A stretch of 64,000 bases of DNA from Steroidobacteraceae bacterium (GTDB lineage: Bacteria; Pseudomonadota; Gammaproteobacteria; Steroidobacterales; Steroidobacteraceae): the NCBI GenBank assembly GCA_025451845.1, contig JANWJS010000027.1, positions 99,454 through 163,453 of the forward strand. Direction: 5' to 3'. Both the position numbers and the translations under genes were made by a program. Shown here one piece after another: positions 48,725 through 60,276 of this stretch. The notes below the pieces were generated by a model. It searched no databases, was not told where the DNA came from, and saw only the letters and a list, made by a program, of their open reading frames with translations. Positions within the stretch are counted from its first letter, which is position 1, and each line of letters starts with the position of its first letter.

Positions 48725-48796
48725 GGAGAGTACGCAGTGAGTGGGCGCTGGCCGCTGGGTTCGGAGGTCAAGCACGGTGCGGTCGAGGGAGGCGCA

Positions 48797-49501
48797 ATGC
48801 TATACGACGCCTCCAGAGCCCGCAATTTGACCGCTGCCTGGTTCGACCCGCGCTTCTGGAGCTCCCGCGGGGAGCTCGACGGCACCGCACGCGGCCGGGG
48901 CACCACGCATTTCGTGCGCACCCGGGAGCGCCGGCTGGTGCTGCGGCACTATCACCGTGGGGGCCTCGTGTCCCTGCTCTCTCGCGACCGATATATCTGG
49001 CGCAGTGAAGAGCAGACGCGCCCGTTCACGGAGTGGTCGATCATGTATCGGTTGCACCGCGCCGGCCTGGCGGTGCCGGCGCCGATCGCCGCCCGGTACG
49101 TGCGCCAGGGTCGCACCTACCGGGGCGACATCATCACGGAGCGATTGGCGGCGGTGGGCTCGCTCGCCGAGTGCCTGAGCATGGGGGCGCTGTCCATCGT
49201 CACATGGATCTCGATCGGGCGCTGCGTCCGGCGCTTTCACGATTTCGGCGTCTGTCACGCCGATCTCAACGCACACAACGTGCTGCTCAGCGAGGAGGAG
49301 ACCGTCTACCTGGTCGATTTCGACCGCTGTCAGCTGCGGCGGGCCGGTCTGTGGCGTGACGCCAATCTCGTGCGGTTGAGGCGCTCCTTGGAAAAGATCA
49401 CCTATGGACTGCCTGCCGACCGCTTCTCCGAGGCTGACTGGCACGCGCTGCTCGACGGTTACCGGCAGCCGGCCGCGCCCCGGGAGACGCCGACCGTCTG
49501 A
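48797..49501 (+). CDS. kdkA: 3-deoxy-D-manno-octulosonic acid (Kdo) kinase
   Basis: Phosphorylates the Kdo residue attached to lipid A. The ATG at 48797 follows a strong GGGAGG site and gives 234 residues, close to known KdkA length; a GTG at 48737 is less likely. Family motifs are GRGTTHFVRT, LVLRHYHRGGLVSLLSRDRY, the kinase catalytic loop CHADLNAHNVLL and the metal motif VDFDRC. It is followed 11 bp later by waaA, the enzyme that makes its substrate. KdkA bearers usually carry a single phosphorylated Kdo, so a monofunctional WaaA is expected. Confidence 0.93.
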   Translation: MLYDASRARNLTAAWFDPRFWSSRGELDGTARGRGTTHFVRTRERRLVLRHYHRGGLVSLLSRDRYIWRSEEQTRPFTEWSIMYRLHRAGLAVPAPIAARYVRQGRTYRGDIITERLAAVGSLAECLSMGALSIVTWISIGRCVRRFHDFGVCHADLNAHNVLLSEEETVYLVDFDRCQLRRAGLWRDANLVRLRRSLEKITYGLPADRFSEADWHALLDGYRQPAAPRETPTV

Positions 49502-49512
49502 GCACGATCACC

Positions 49513-50784
49513 ATGCGCCTCATCTACCTCGCGGCGGTCTACCTTGCCGCCCCCGTGATCTCGGTAATGCTCGCCGCGCGCGGCCTACGCGACCGCAGTT
49601 ACTGGCGCAACTTCGGTGAGCGATTCGGACTCGGCTCGCCCTTTGCGGGATTCCCCATCTGGGTCCATGCGGTTTCTGTCGGCGAGGTGCAGGCAGCCGC
49701 GACACTCGTCATGGCGCTGCGGGATCGCTATCCGCACATCCCGGTACTGGTGACGACGTTCACACCGACGGGCGCCGCCCGGGCCCGCGCTTTGTTTCGC
49801 GCAACGGCCGAGGTGCGCTACCTGCCGTTCGACCTGCCAGGATCGGTGCGCCGGTTCCTCGATCGCACCCGTCCGCGGCTGGCGGTCATCATGGAGACGG
49901 AGCTCTGGCCGAACTTGTATCGCCAATGCCGGCTGCGCCGCATACCGCTGGTCATCGCCAGCGCGCGCCTGTCGCGCCGCTCGACCGATCGCTACCGGCA
50001 TCTTGGGGCGCTGTTCAAGGAAACTGTAGCGGGCGGCGTTGTCGTCGCTGCCCAGGGCGAGGGCGATGCCGAGCGCTTCCGAGCTCTGGGCGCGGCGGCG
50101 GAGCGTACTCATGTCACCGGGAACCTCAAATTCGATTTCACGCTGCCGCCGGACGTCGAGGAGCGCGGCAAGGCTCTGCGCGGGCAGTACGCATCCAACC
50201 GCACCGTCTGGGTAGCGGGCAGCACTCACGGCGGAGTGGAAGAAGAGGCGGTGCTCGCGGCGCAGCGGCAGGTCGGCGCCGCCCACTCCGGGGCGCTGCT
50301 GGTGCTGGCTCCGCGACATCCCAACCGCTTCGCCGAGGTGGCTTCCTGGCTCGAGCGGCAGGGGACGGCTTTCACGCGGCGCTCACAAACGTCCGCCGTG
50401 AATTCCGCGACAGAAGCACCCAACGTGCTGCTGCTCGACACGCTCGGGGAGCTACTCTATTTCTACGCAGCGGCGGACGTAGCTTTCGTCGGCGGCAGCC
50501 TCGCTCCCATCGGCGGCCACAACCTGCTGGAGCCCGCGGCACTGGGCCTTCCCGTCCTCACCGGACCCAACAACTCCAACGGGGAGGATGTGGCGCGGCT
50601 GCTGCTCGACTGCGGTGCAGCGGAGATCGTGCGCAACGGCACGCAGCTTGGCTCACGAGTCGCCGAGCTGCTGTCCAATCGCGCGCTGCGGATGGAAATG
50701 GGAAGCCAGGGCCGCGCCGCCATAGAGCGCAATCGCGGCGCGCTCGAGAAGCTAATGACCCTCATCGATTCGCTGCTGGGGTAG
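49513..50784 (+). CDS. waaA: 3-deoxy-D-manno-octulosonic acid transferase
   Basis: Adds Kdo from CMP-Kdo to the lipid A precursor on the inner face of the inner membrane. The 423-residue protein starts with a membrane-inserting hydrophobic helix (LIYLAAVYLAAPVISVMLA), then RSYWRNFGERFG and the acceptor-side motif IWVHAVSVGEV, and METELWPNLY. The donor side has VWVAGSTHGGVEEE, LAPRHPNRFAEV and VGGSLAPIGGHNLLEPAA. It pairs with kdkA. Its stop lies 4 bp from the stop of the convergent zinc-finger gene. Confidence 0.96.
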   Translation: MRLIYLAAVYLAAPVISVMLAARGLRDRSYWRNFGERFGLGSPFAGFPIWVHAVSVGEVQAAATLVMALRDRYPHIPVLVTTFTPTGAARARALFRATAEVRYLPFDLPGSVRRFLDRTRPRLAVIMETELWPNLYRQCRLRRIPLVIASARLSRRSTDRYRHLGALFKETVAGGVVVAAQGEGDAERFRALGAAAERTHVTGNLKFDFTLPPDVEERGKALRGQYASNRTVWVAGSTHGGVEEEAVLAAQRQVGAAHSGALLVLAPRHPNRFAEVASWLERQGTAFTRRSQTSAVNSATEAPNVLLLDTLGELLYFYAAADVAFVGGSLAPIGGHNLLEPAALGLPVLTGPNNSNGEDVARLLLDCGAAEIVRNGTQLGSRVAELLSNRALRMEMGSQGRAAIERNRGALEKLMTLIDSLLG

Positions 50785-50788
50785 CGCG

Positions 50789-50995
50789 TCAACGTCGCAA
50801 AGTGTATTCGGCGCTGCAGTAAGGGCATTTGGCCCAGCCGGCATTCTCGATCGGCAGATAGACCCGGGGGTGCGAATTCCACAGATACATCTGCGGCATC
50901 GGGCACGACAGCGGCAGGTCCTCGGAGGTGACCTCGTATTGGTTCTGCGCGTTCGGCTGGATGAGTGCTTTGGGTTGCGCGGCCATGGCAGCCAT
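50789..50995 (-). CDS. Zinc-finger domain-containing protein (CHCC type)
   Basis: A 68-residue protein (or 65 from the internal ATG 50986) with the CHCC zinc-finger pattern: LSCPMP, then the His in NSHPRVYLPIE, and the C-terminal KCPYCSAEYTL. This family is related to a small subunit of mitochondrial complex I and is widespread in proteobacteria with unknown role. The ATG overlaps the glnE stop in a TAATG, so it is translated after glnE. It is convergent with waaA. Confidence 0.88.
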   Translation of the reverse strand: MAAMAAQPKALIQPNAQNQYEVTSEDLPLSCPMPQMYLWNSHPRVYLPIENAGWAKCPYCSAEYTLRR

Positions 50996-53883
50996 TATAC
51001 CGCTTCAGCCCTTGCCATCATCTCGTCCCACACCCTGGTGACACCCGCACGCTCGGCGGCGAACTCGGCCACCGAGACCAGACCGGCCTCGCCTGCGAGG
51101 GAGAGATGGTGCATCCGGGTACGGTACGCCCGGTAAGCCGCCGTGAGCACATCGACAGTCGCCTGCGGCACCAGATCAGCGGAAGCGACCGACTCGAGCT
51201 GGCGGATGGTGTCGGAGAACATCGCCACCGGTGGATAATCACGCGCCCATCTCAGCGCCCAGTACTGCGCGAGGAATTCGATGTCGGCTATGCCGCCGGC
51301 GTCCTGCTTGAGATCCACCCGGCCGTCGCCGCTCTTCGAGAGCTCCCGTCGCATGCGCTCGCGCATCGAGCGCACCTCATCGCGCAGACTCTCGCGCCGC
51401 ACCGCATGGCGCAGCACCTCGAGGCGAGTGCGCTCGAACTCGCCGCACATGGCGGGTGCGCCCGCTACTGCGCGCGCATGCAGCAGCGCCTGGTGCTCCC
51501 AGGTCCAGGCTTCACGCCGTTGGTACTCGGCGAAGGCATCGATCTGGGTCACCAGCATTCCGCCCTTGCCGCTCGGCCGCAGCCGCACATCCACCTCATA
51601 GAGCCGGCCCGCGGCCGAGTGCATGGTGAGCAGATGCATCATCCGCTGCGTCAGACGCACGAAGAAAAGGGGATTGTCGATGGGCCGTGCGCCATCGGTC
51701 TCCTGCCGCTCGCCGCGGGAATCGTGCAGGAACACGAGATCGAGATCCGACGCGTAGCCAAGCTCGAAGCCGCCGAGCTTGCCGTAGCCCACGGCGCAGA
51801 TGCTGACGGGCCGCCGGTGCGGGCCGTCGCCGCAGTGCGGCACCCCGAACTGGGCGGTGATCTGCCCCCAGGCGAGCTCGATCGCGCGCGCGATGATGAG
51901 CTCGGCGATCTCCGTGAGCCGGTCGCTGACCCGCATGACCGGCAGCCGCCCGGTGAGGTCCGCCACCGCGATCCGGAAGATGGCGGCCCGTTGAAAGTGG
52001 CAGAGCGCCTCGACCTGGTGCTCGGGATCCCCATCATCGAGCTGCTCCAGGCCGGCCTGCAGCTCGCGCGCCAGCGCCTGCCTGCCGGGTAGCTCCGATT
52101 GCAGCCGCTCGTCGACGAGCTCATCGAGCAGCAGCGGGTAGGAGGCGATCTGGCGGACCAGGAACTCGCCGTGGCGGCAGATCTCGATGAGCCGCGCGCG
52201 CGCCGGCTGACTCTCGCGCAGCAGCGCGAAATAAGCTGAGCGCTTGCCGGTGGCCTCGAGAATGGAAATGATGCGGCGCAGGACGGCAAGCTGCTCCGCG
52301 CCGGCGAGCCGGGCAGCGCCGATATCCGCAAGCAGCGGCGGCAATAGCGCCTGCAGGCGCTGTCGTCCCGGCTCATCCAGCTTGCGTACCAGCGCCGAGG
52401 CGCGCAGCGCCAACAGCATCTGCGCCGCCTCCGCGGGTTCTGCGAAGCCTGCACAGCCGAGCGAGTCGCAGAGCACTGCGGCTTCGGCATCGTCATCCCA
52501 AAGCCGGCCGAGATCGATCCGGACCGAGGCGCGGCCGCGCTCGGCGGTGCCAAAAACGAAGCGGTTGAAATGACCGCTGACACAGGCCTGATGGCGGCCC
52601 AGCTCCGCGAGCAGCGGCTCCCAACCCGGGACACCCATGGCGAGCGCGATGCGCTCGCGCGAAAGCTCATCGGCGGGAAGCTGGTGCACCTGGCTGTCGG
52701 AGAGCATCTGCAGGCTATTCTCCAGCCGCCGCAGATACAGATATGCCGCGCGCAATTCCGCCACCGCCTTGTCGGGCAGCAGCTGCAGCTCACCGAGTGT
52801 CGCCAGAGCCTGCAGGAGCGAGGTCGTCTGCAGGCGGCGCTCGCGGCCGCCGCGGATGAGCTGGAACGCCTGCACGATGAACTCGATCTCGCGGATGCCA
52901 CCCGGCCCCAGCTTGATGTGGCCTGCAAGCTCGCGCCGCTCGACCTCGCGCTCGATGAGTGCCTTCATCTCCCGCAGGCTTTCAAATACGCCGTAGTCGA
53001 GATAGCGGCGGTAAACGAACGGACCGAGCGCGGCGGTGCGGATCTCGGCATACCGGTCCGCGGCGGTGACGGGCCGCGCCTTCACGTAGGCATAGCGCTC
53101 CCACGCCCGGCCGTGCAGCGGCAGATAATCCTCCAGAGACGCGAAGCTGGTGACCAGCGGGCCGCTGTCGCCGAAGGGGCGCAGACGCAGGTCTACGCGC
53201 AGTGTGAAGCCGTCCTGGGTCGCGCTTTCCAACAGTCGAATCAATTCCTGCCCGAGGCGGGTGAAGAACTCCTCATTGGCGATCGGCCGTGGCCGGTCGG
53301 TCTCGCCGTGCTCCGGAAAGAGCAACACCAGATCCACGTCGGATGAGAAATTGAGCTCGCCGCCGCCGAGTTTGCCCATGGCAACTACGACCAGCGGCTG
53401 CGCCGCGCCCGCAGCCGAGCGCGGCTCGCCGTATCGCGCCGTGAGGGCTTGCCGCGCATGCTCCACGGACACCCGGATGGCGGCGTCGGCGAAGTCGGAA
53501 AGGTCGGCGAGCGTCTCCTCGACATCCGCCCAACCGGCCAGCGCTCGCCATGCGATCCGCACCATCTCCCGCCGTCGCCAGCGCCGCAGGGCTGACAGCA
53601 TATCCGCGTCGGACCCGGAGGCTGCAGCCGGCGCGCGGGACGCGTGGTCGCCGCGCGCGGAGCGGCTCGCCACGGCATAGTGCCCGATCAGATCGTTCAG
53701 CAGCTCGGTGTCGCGGGCGCAGGCCTGCGCGACGAAATCACTGGCCGCAAAGACGAGCGGGAGCGAATCACGGACAGCCGGCGGCAGTGAATCCAACCTG
53801 CCGGGCGCGGCCGCCTCGAGATGGTCCAAGTGCCGCTGCAGACACGCTAGAAGCCCCGCGCTGGCAGCGAAGCCTGCAATCAA
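50995..53883 (-). CDS. glnE: Bifunctional glutamine synthetase adenylyltransferase/adenylyl-removing enzyme
   Basis: Controls glutamine synthetase by adding and removing AMP. Two nucleotidyltransferase domains are present. The N-terminal deadenylylase has AMGKLGGGELNFSSDVDL, and the C-terminal adenylylase has GYGKLGGFELGYASDLDLV. Each is followed by a helical domain, and the regulatory linker lies between them. No ATG fits the expected N terminus. TTG 53883 gives 962 residues, matching the usual 940-960; the frame is open to 54024, inside the next gene. It is translationally linked to the zinc-finger gene. Confidence 0.95.
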   Translation of the reverse strand: MIAGFAASAGLLACLQRHLDHLEAAAPGRLDSLPPAVRDSLPLVFAASDFVAQACARDTELLNDLIGHYAVASRSARGDHASRAPAAASGSDADMLSALRRWRRREMVRIAWRALAGWADVEETLADLSDFADAAIRVSVEHARQALTARYGEPRSAAGAAQPLVVVAMGKLGGGELNFSSDVDLVLLFPEHGETDRPRPIANEEFFTRLGQELIRLLESATQDGFTLRVDLRLRPFGDSGPLVTSFASLEDYLPLHGRAWERYAYVKARPVTAADRYAEIRTAALGPFVYRRYLDYGVFESLREMKALIEREVERRELAGHIKLGPGGIREIEFIVQAFQLIRGGRERRLQTTSLLQALATLGELQLLPDKAVAELRAAYLYLRRLENSLQMLSDSQVHQLPADELSRERIALAMGVPGWEPLLAELGRHQACVSGHFNRFVFGTAERGRASVRIDLGRLWDDDAEAAVLCDSLGCAGFAEPAEAAQMLLALRASALVRKLDEPGRQRLQALLPPLLADIGAARLAGAEQLAVLRRIISILEATGKRSAYFALLRESQPARARLIEICRHGEFLVRQIASYPLLLDELVDERLQSELPGRQALARELQAGLEQLDDGDPEHQVEALCHFQRAAIFRIAVADLTGRLPVMRVSDRLTEIAELIIARAIELAWGQITAQFGVPHCGDGPHRRPVSICAVGYGKLGGFELGYASDLDLVFLHDSRGERQETDGARPIDNPLFFVRLTQRMMHLLTMHSAAGRLYEVDVRLRPSGKGGMLVTQIDAFAEYQRREAWTWEHQALLHARAVAGAPAMCGEFERTRLEVLRHAVRRESLRDEVRSMRERMRRELSKSGDGRVDLKQDAGGIADIEFLAQYWALRWARDYPPVAMFSDTIRQLESVASADLVPQATVDVLTAAYRAYRTRMHHLSLAGEAGLVSVAEFAAERAGVTRVWDEMMARAEAV

Positions 53884-53914
53884 TCGTGCGGCCTCGAAAC
53901 ACGAAACCCGGCGC

Positions 53915-54472
53915 CTACAACCAATTGTTGTTACCGAGGTCGTGGATCGCGGCCTGACCCAGCCGGCGGGCCGCGCCCTTGAAAGTCGATTCCTCGGCAT
54001 AGATCTGCGCCCCGCCGGCGGCATCTATCGACGCCTTGCGTCCCTCGATTTCGCTGTTCTCTATGTGGACGCTGGCGTCACGCGCGCGGATCGCGATCCC
54101 CCCGGCGCTGATCCGGCTGTTGGTGATGTGCAGCTCGCAACCGTCCTCGGCGGTGATGGCATTGCCCTCGAAGCGAATATCGCGGTTGTCGATATTCAGC
54201 ACTCGCTGTCCCTGACATACGATCGGCTCGTGGAGTACCTCGAGCGGAGCATCCGTGACCGCCGTCTGCCCCGCCCCAGCCGCTGCGCTTGCAGCGCCCG
54301 GAGCTACCACGATGCTGTACCCCGGCCCTTTGGCGATGACGTGTCCACCCCCCGTTGTCTGCGCCGGCGGCCCGGGATTCGCTGACTGCCCCACCGCCAG
54401 GCCGACGAGCCCAAGCAAGAGACCCGCGGCCATCGCCGCCGCCGTAACAGCACGCCTGGAAAGTACGTTCAT
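53915..54472 (-). CDS. Exported protein with beta-helix-like repeats, function unknown
   Basis: 185 residues. Residues 1-29 form a signal peptide (AAGLLLGLVGLAVGQS). An Ala/Gly-rich linker follows, then short beta-strand repeats of the right-handed parallel-helix kind: LNIDNRDIRFEGNAIT, CELHITNSRISAGGIAIRA, ASVHIENSEIEG, AQIYAEESTFKG. Two cysteines (in VCQGQ and GCELH) may form a disulphide. The alternation of N/S/T at turn positions suggests a short beta-solenoid in the periplasm or on the surface. It lies upstream of glnE on the same strand; the connection is unclear. Confidence 0.78.
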   Translation of the reverse strand: MNVLSRRAVTAAAMAAGLLLGLVGLAVGQSANPGPPAQTTGGGHVIAKGPGYSIVVAPGAASAAAGAGQTAVTDAPLEVLHEPIVCQGQRVLNIDNRDIRFEGNAITAEDGCELHITNSRISAGGIAIRARDASVHIENSEIEGRKASIDAAGGAQIYAEESTFKGAARRLGQAAIHDLGNNNWL

Positions 54473-54600
54473 GGGACGCTCCGCAGCCTAGCGCAGGCAT
54501 TTGATTATGCGCCGCGCGGGGGCGCGTGGACGAGGCGGCAGCCCTGCGGAGGCGTAAGATTCGTCCTCATAGGCCAAGGCTGAAGCTAGAAGGAGGCCCT

Positions 54601-54963
54601 GTGAAGAATAGCTATCCGATGATGTTCCTCGTGTGTCTGGCGGTTGCCGTAGGCGCGGCGGGGTGTGCCCAGCCGTCCGTCAAAAGACCCACCGTGACAT
54701 TGAATGCGATGGCGAAGCAATTGGGGGTATCGACCGCGGTGCTCGAGCTCGCACTGCGGGCGGGCTATACCACCGAGATCGAGGGGGGCGAGACTCGCTT
54801 TTGCCGTCACGAGGAGCAGACCGGCTCGATGGTCGGCACCTTGCACTGCGAGGATGCGGCACAGTTGCAGGTCGACCTGCAAGCGCGCCAGCAATCCGTC
54901 GACGACCTGCGCCAGCGGGTGTCGCAGACGGCGATTTCGCCAAGGCCAGGCGGTCCCCCGTAG
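54601..54963 (+). CDS. Small predicted lipoprotein
   Basis: A GTG at 54601 behind an AGAAGGAGG site gives 120 residues. A short signal ends in the lipobox AVGAAGC (Cys near 21), so the protein is probably lipid-anchored. The mature part has a cysteine pair in the pattern TRFCRHEEQTGSMVGTLHCED, which recalls a widespread group of small proteobacterial exported proteins with a 'YCR-E-TGSR...C' motif and no known function. The C-terminal end is polar (QARQQSVDDLRQRV). It is divergent from the beta-helix gene and convergent with groEL. Confidence 0.8.
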   Translation: MKNSYPMMFLVCLAVAVGAAGCAQPSVKRPTVTLNAMAKQLGVSTAVLELALRAGYTTEIEGGETRFCRHEEQTGSMVGTLHCEDAAQLQVDLQARQQSVDDLRQRVSQTAISPRPGGPP

Positions 54964-54975
54964 CAGCGCGGACCC

Positions 54976-55002
54976 AAAAAAAGAGGCCCGCGTGAGCGGG
55001 CC
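54976..55002 (-). terminator. Rho-independent terminator of groESL
   Basis: A perfect stem GGCCCGC/GCGGGCC (54985-54991 and 54996-55002) with a GTGA loop is followed, on the minus strand, by a run of T (complement of AAAAAAA at 54976-54982). It lies 140 bp past the groEL stop. On the plus strand the same stem, without a long T run, may help end the lipoprotein transcript. Confidence 0.85.
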
Positions 55003-55142
55003 TTCAAGATTGCGCGGAATAGGGGGTCTTGCTCCGCGTCTTTCAGGACCGCGCCCGCTTTGGGGTCAGGCGCCGTCCTTAACCAGTGCCGATTAGGTTA
55101 TCGGCTCAGCCTTTTAGAATCGATACCTCTTTCGAGGGGGCG

Positions 55143-57090
<1,948 letters not shown>

Positions 57091-57140
57091 GGGGGACGCT
57101 CCTAGAAACTGGTTTATGGAAAATGGGCACGCGGGAGGTA

Positions 57141-57167
57141 TTAGCACTCTCCTCACGTGGCTGCTAA
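57141..57167 (-). promoter_or_regulatory. CIRCE operator (HrcA binding site) of groESL
   Basis: TTAGCACTC, 9 bases, then GGCTGCTAA: the CIRCE inverted repeat (consensus TTAGCACTC-N9-GAGTGCTAA) with two changes in one arm. It lies 51 bp before the groES start codon and directly downstream of the -10 box. Bound HrcA would block transcription start, so groESL should be released by heat shock. Confidence 0.9.
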
Positions 57168-57194
57168 TAATAGGCGGCGAGGGTCGGATTTCAA
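57167..57194 (-). promoter_or_regulatory. Sigma-70-type promoter of groESL
   Basis: On the minus strand the -35 is TTGAAA (57189-57194) and the -10 is TATTAT (57167-57172), with a 16-bp spacer. The -10 touches the CIRCE operator. The -35 reads CTTGAAA when extended, as in sigma-32 promoters, but no CCCCAT-type -10 follows. Confidence 0.75.
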
Positions 57195-57297
57195 GCCCCG
57201 TAGCGGAGAATTTTTTCCCGCGGGAGCGAATCCCAGGGTGGCGAATGATTATCGTACCCATCCTGCTGGCCACCCTATTCCCTGGCTCGACCCCGCT

Positions 57298-57636
57298 GTG
57301 GTACCCCCCGCCGAACCGATTGAGCCTATCGTGGTACTGACCACCTGCCCGGACGATGCGGTCGCCGCGAGGATTGCCCGTGACCTGGTCGAAGCGGGAC
57401 TTGCGGCCTGCGTGAGCCGCTTGGGCCCGGTACACTCGACCTATCGCTGGCAGGGAGGCATCCAGGATGAACCGGAAGTGCTGCTGGTCATCAAAACCGT
57501 CAGCACCCGGTACTCGGAGCTCGAGATGCGGCTGAAATCCCTCCACCCTTACGATGTGCCGGAGATCATCGCCTTGGCAGTGACTCGCGGATCGACCGAC
57601 TATTTGGGCTGGTTGCGCGCAACGGTGGGCATATGA
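57298..57636 (+). CDS. cutA: Divalent-cation tolerance protein CutA
   Basis: Small trimeric protein linked to copper tolerance, role uncertain. The GTG at 57298 gives 112 residues with [30 protein letters not shown] near the N terminus, then [20 protein letters not shown] and [15 protein letters not shown]. These are the conserved CutA blocks. The exact start is uncertain; the frame is open to 57157, across the groES promoter. dsbD overlaps the stop by 4 bp, the usual cutA-dsbD pairing. Confidence 0.92.
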   Translation: MVPPAEPIEPIVVLTTCPDDAVAARIARDLVEAGLAACVSRLGPVHSTYRWQGGIQDEPEVLLVIKTVSTRYSELEMRLKSLHPYDVPEIIALAVTRGSTDYLGWLRATVGI

Positions 57637-59537
57637 GCCGGACGCTGCCGCGCGTGGGACTGGCCCTGCTGCTCGCCGGCGCGCTCCCTCTCGCCTCGGC
57701 GGCGCAACCGAGCACCACGACTACGCTTGCAGCCCTCGACAGCGCCTCGGACGCCAGCGCTGCCGCAACCTCCAACCTGGGGGGAATTTCCTTACCGGGC
57801 CAGCCTAAATTCCTGCCCGCCGACCAGGTTTTCCGCGTGGGGGCCACGGCGGCCGGTGCGCATGCGATCCGGCTCGATTGGTGGATTCGCGGCGGTTACT
57901 ACCTCTATCGCAGCCGGCTCAAGATCAGCGCCGGTAACGGAGTGTCGCTCGGGGCTCTCGCGCTTCCCGCCGGTCACATCAAGATCGACCCCTATTTCGG
58001 GCGGGAGGAGATCTATCGCAACGCCGTCAGCGGTACGGTGCCCGTGCAGGGCGGGACCGCCGCCGGCGCGCGGAATCTGTCGCTGCGAGTGACCTATCAG
58101 GGCTGCGCGGACGCCGGACTCTGCTATCCGCCCATCACCAAGACGCTGGCCGTGGCCCTGCCCGCCGGCACGGCGATGGCGGCCGGCACCGGGAGTCCGG
58201 GCGGGAGCTCGGCCGCCAGCGCCTCGCACGGCGCCGCGCCCGGTCACCAGGGACGTCTCAACGACCTCGTGCGTTCGGGAAGCCTCCTGGTCATGATCGG
58301 CTGGTTCTATCTCGCAGGCCTGGGCTTGGCGTTTACCGGCTGCGTCTATCCCACCATTCCAATCCTCTCCGGGATCATCGTGGGTCAAGGGCGCAAGGTG
58401 ACCACCGGACGCGCCTTCGTTCTGTCCTTCGCTTACGTTCTTGGCATGGCCCTCACGTACACGATCGCCGGCACGGCGTTCGCAGCGTTGGGTGGGCAAG
58501 CCCCTCAGGCCGCCTTTCAGCGGACCTGGATCGTCGCATGCTTCGCCGCGCTGTTTGTCGCGATGGCGCTGTCGATGCTGGGTCTCTATACCGTGCAGAT
58601 CCCTGCCGCACTGCAGACGCGCATCGCGAATCTCAGCAATCGACAGACAGCCGGTACGATCGGGGGCGTTGCGATCATGGGCGCGCTCTCCGCGCTCCTG
58701 GTGACGACATGCGTGGGCCCTGCGCTGGTCGCTGCGCTGGCCGTCATCAGCCAGACGGGCGCTATCGCTCGGGGTGCCTCCGCCCTGTTCGCCATGTGTC
58801 TCGGCATGGGCACACCGCTGTTGATCATCGGCACGTCGGCGGGCCGGCTCCTGCCCAAGTCCGGATCCTGGATGGATATGATCAAGCGACTCTTTGGTGC
58901 CGTGATGCTGGGCGTGGCAGTTTGGATGCTCGGCCGGGTCCTGCCGCCGCGGGTGACCTTGGCACTGTGGGCCGTGCCGGTCGCCACGGCGGCCATGGTG
59001 CTGCTGATCGCCACACGAGGCGCGGTCAAGTCGCGCTGGCCGCTGCGGTTCGGCGGATGGGCCGCCGGGCTGTACGGGCTCACGCTCGTCACCGGCGCCG
59101 CGCTGGGAGGCACCAATCCCCTGTCTCCCCTCCCCGCGTGGGCGAGCATGCAGCCGCCCCTGCCCTTTGCCGCTGTGCGCACGGTCGTCGACCTCGACCA
59201 TCGGGTGGCACAAGCATCGCGGGAAGGCCGTCCGGTCATGATCGACTTCACCGCGGACTGGTGCACCTCGTGCAAGGAAATGGAAGCCACGACCTTCCTC
59301 GATCCCACCGTGCGCAAAGCGCTCTCCGGGGCAGTGCTGCTGCGCGCTGACGTAACGGCGGACGACGCCGACGACAAGGCGCTGCTGAAGCGTCTCGGCA
59401 TCATCGGGCCGCCGACGATCGCTTTCTTCGGGCGCGACGGTCAGGAGCGGCCCAATTATCGGGTCGTGGGCTACATGAACGGAGCCGAGTTCGCAGCCGC
59501 CGTGCATGCGGCATTCGACTCCCAGCCGGCATCCTGA
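57633..59537 (+). CDS. dsbD: Thiol:disulfide interchange protein DsbD
   Basis: Carries electrons from cytoplasmic thioredoxin to periplasmic thiol proteins. The 634 residues divide in three. After a signal peptide (1-23), the periplasmic alpha domain has its cysteine pair in [12 protein letters not shown]. The eight-helix membrane beta domain has cysteines in [10 protein letters not shown] and [10 protein letters not shown]. The C-terminal thioredoxin-like gamma domain has [10 protein letters not shown], where CTSC replaces the common CVAC. It follows cutA with a 4-bp overlap and precedes a TlpA-like gene. Confidence 0.95.
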   Translation: MSRTLPRVGLALLLAGALPLASAAQPSTTTTLAALDSASDASAAATSNLGGISLPGQPKFLPADQVFRVGATAAGAHAIRLDWWIRGGYYLYRSRLKISAGNGVSLGALALPAGHIKIDPYFGREEIYRNAVSGTVPVQGGTAAGARNLSLRVTYQGCADAGLCYPPITKTLAVALPAGTAMAAGTGSPGGSSAASASHGAAPGHQGRLNDLVRSGSLLVMIGWFYLAGLGLAFTGCVYPTIPILSGIIVGQGRKVTTGRAFVLSFAYVLGMALTYTIAGTAFAALGGQAPQAAFQRTWIVACFAALFVAMALSMLGLYTVQIPAALQTRIANLSNRQTAGTIGGVAIMGALSALLVTTCVGPALVAALAVISQTGAIARGASALFAMCLGMGTPLLIIGTSAGRLLPKSGSWMDMIKRLFGAVMLGVAVWMLGRVLPPRVTLALWAVPVATAAMVLLIATRGAVKSRWPLRFGGWAAGLYGLTLVTGAALGGTNPLSPLPAWASMQPPLPFAAVRTVVDLDHRVAQASREGRPVMIDFTADWCTSCKEMEATTFLDPTVRKALSGAVLLRADVTADDADDKALLKRLGIIGPPTIAFFGRDGQERPNYRVVGYMNGAEFAAAVHAAFDSQPAS

Positions 59538-59544
59538 TGGCGCA

Positions 59545-60276
59545 ATGCGGCCTTTTCTGACTCGAGCTCTTCCGGCAGCGGTGATCATGGTTGCCGCGGG
59601 GTTCGGGGGCTTCTTCGCCTACGGACACCTCGTTAGGCCGGAGGCGCCAATGGCAACGGCATCGCCGTCCGCGCATGAAGCACCCGCCGCAGCCGCAGCC
59701 GGCGCTACCGGCTCGGCGTCCGCGGCGGCAACGTCCGACGAAGGGGGGCATTCGCCGCGAGCGATTCCCGAAAGCCTGCCCGACATCGCCTTTGCGGACC
59801 GCCGCGGTGTCACACGCCACCTCTCCGATTGGAAAGGCCGCCCCCTGGTGGTGAATTTCTGGGCGCCCTGGTGCGCGCCTTGCCGCGAGGAAACGCCGCT
59901 CCTCGAGCGCTTGAGCCGTGAGCGGGAGGGCTTCCAGGTCATCGGGGTCGCGGTGGACTCGCGCTCCGCGGTCCTCGCCTACGCGCGCCGCGCGGCCATC
60001 CAGTATCCTCTGCTCATCGGCGAGCGGCCCGGGCTCGAGGCCGTGCGAGCGCTCGGCATGGAGGCAGTGTTCCCGTTCTCGGTTTTCGTCGATGCGCGCG
60101 GGCGCATCGTCACCCTCAAGATCGGGGAGTTGCACCCGGATGAAGCCGCGCTGATCCTCGATCGGGTGGACGATCTCGATCGGGACCGTGTCGACCTCGC
60201 GACCGCTAGGCGCGAGATTGCGGAAGGGATCGGGCGCTTGGCCGTGGGCCGTGCCACGGGCCATCCCTGGCGGTAG
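59545..60276 (+). CDS. TlpA-like periplasmic thioredoxin
   Basis: Membrane-anchored thiol reductase of 243 residues from ATG 59545, 7 bp after dsbD. One N-terminal helix (about 8-25), an Ala/Ser-rich linker, then the AhpC/TSA-thioredoxin fold with [15 protein letters not shown] and its cis-proline region in [11 protein letters not shown]. It likely receives electrons from DsbD and reduces periplasmic disulphides, for example in cytochrome c maturation. The C-terminal extension of about 40 residues is unusual. Confidence 0.88.
   Translation: MRPFLTRALPAAVIMVAAGFGGFFAYGHLVRPEAPMATASPSAHEAPAAAAAGATGSASAAATSDEGGHSPRAIPESLPDIAFADRRGVTRHLSDWKGRPLVVNFWAPWCAPCREETPLLERLSREREGFQVIGVAVDSRSAVLAYARRAAIQYPLLIGERPGLEAVRALGMEAVFPFSVFVDARGRIVTLKIGELHPDEAALILDRVDDLDRDRVDLATARREIAEGIGRLAVGRATGHPWR

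Noticed and set aside
47915..48796. An N-terminal extension of KdkA by about 290 residues
   Set aside because: It is antisense to the GT9 gene. ATG 48797 has a strong ribosome site and gives normal KdkA length.
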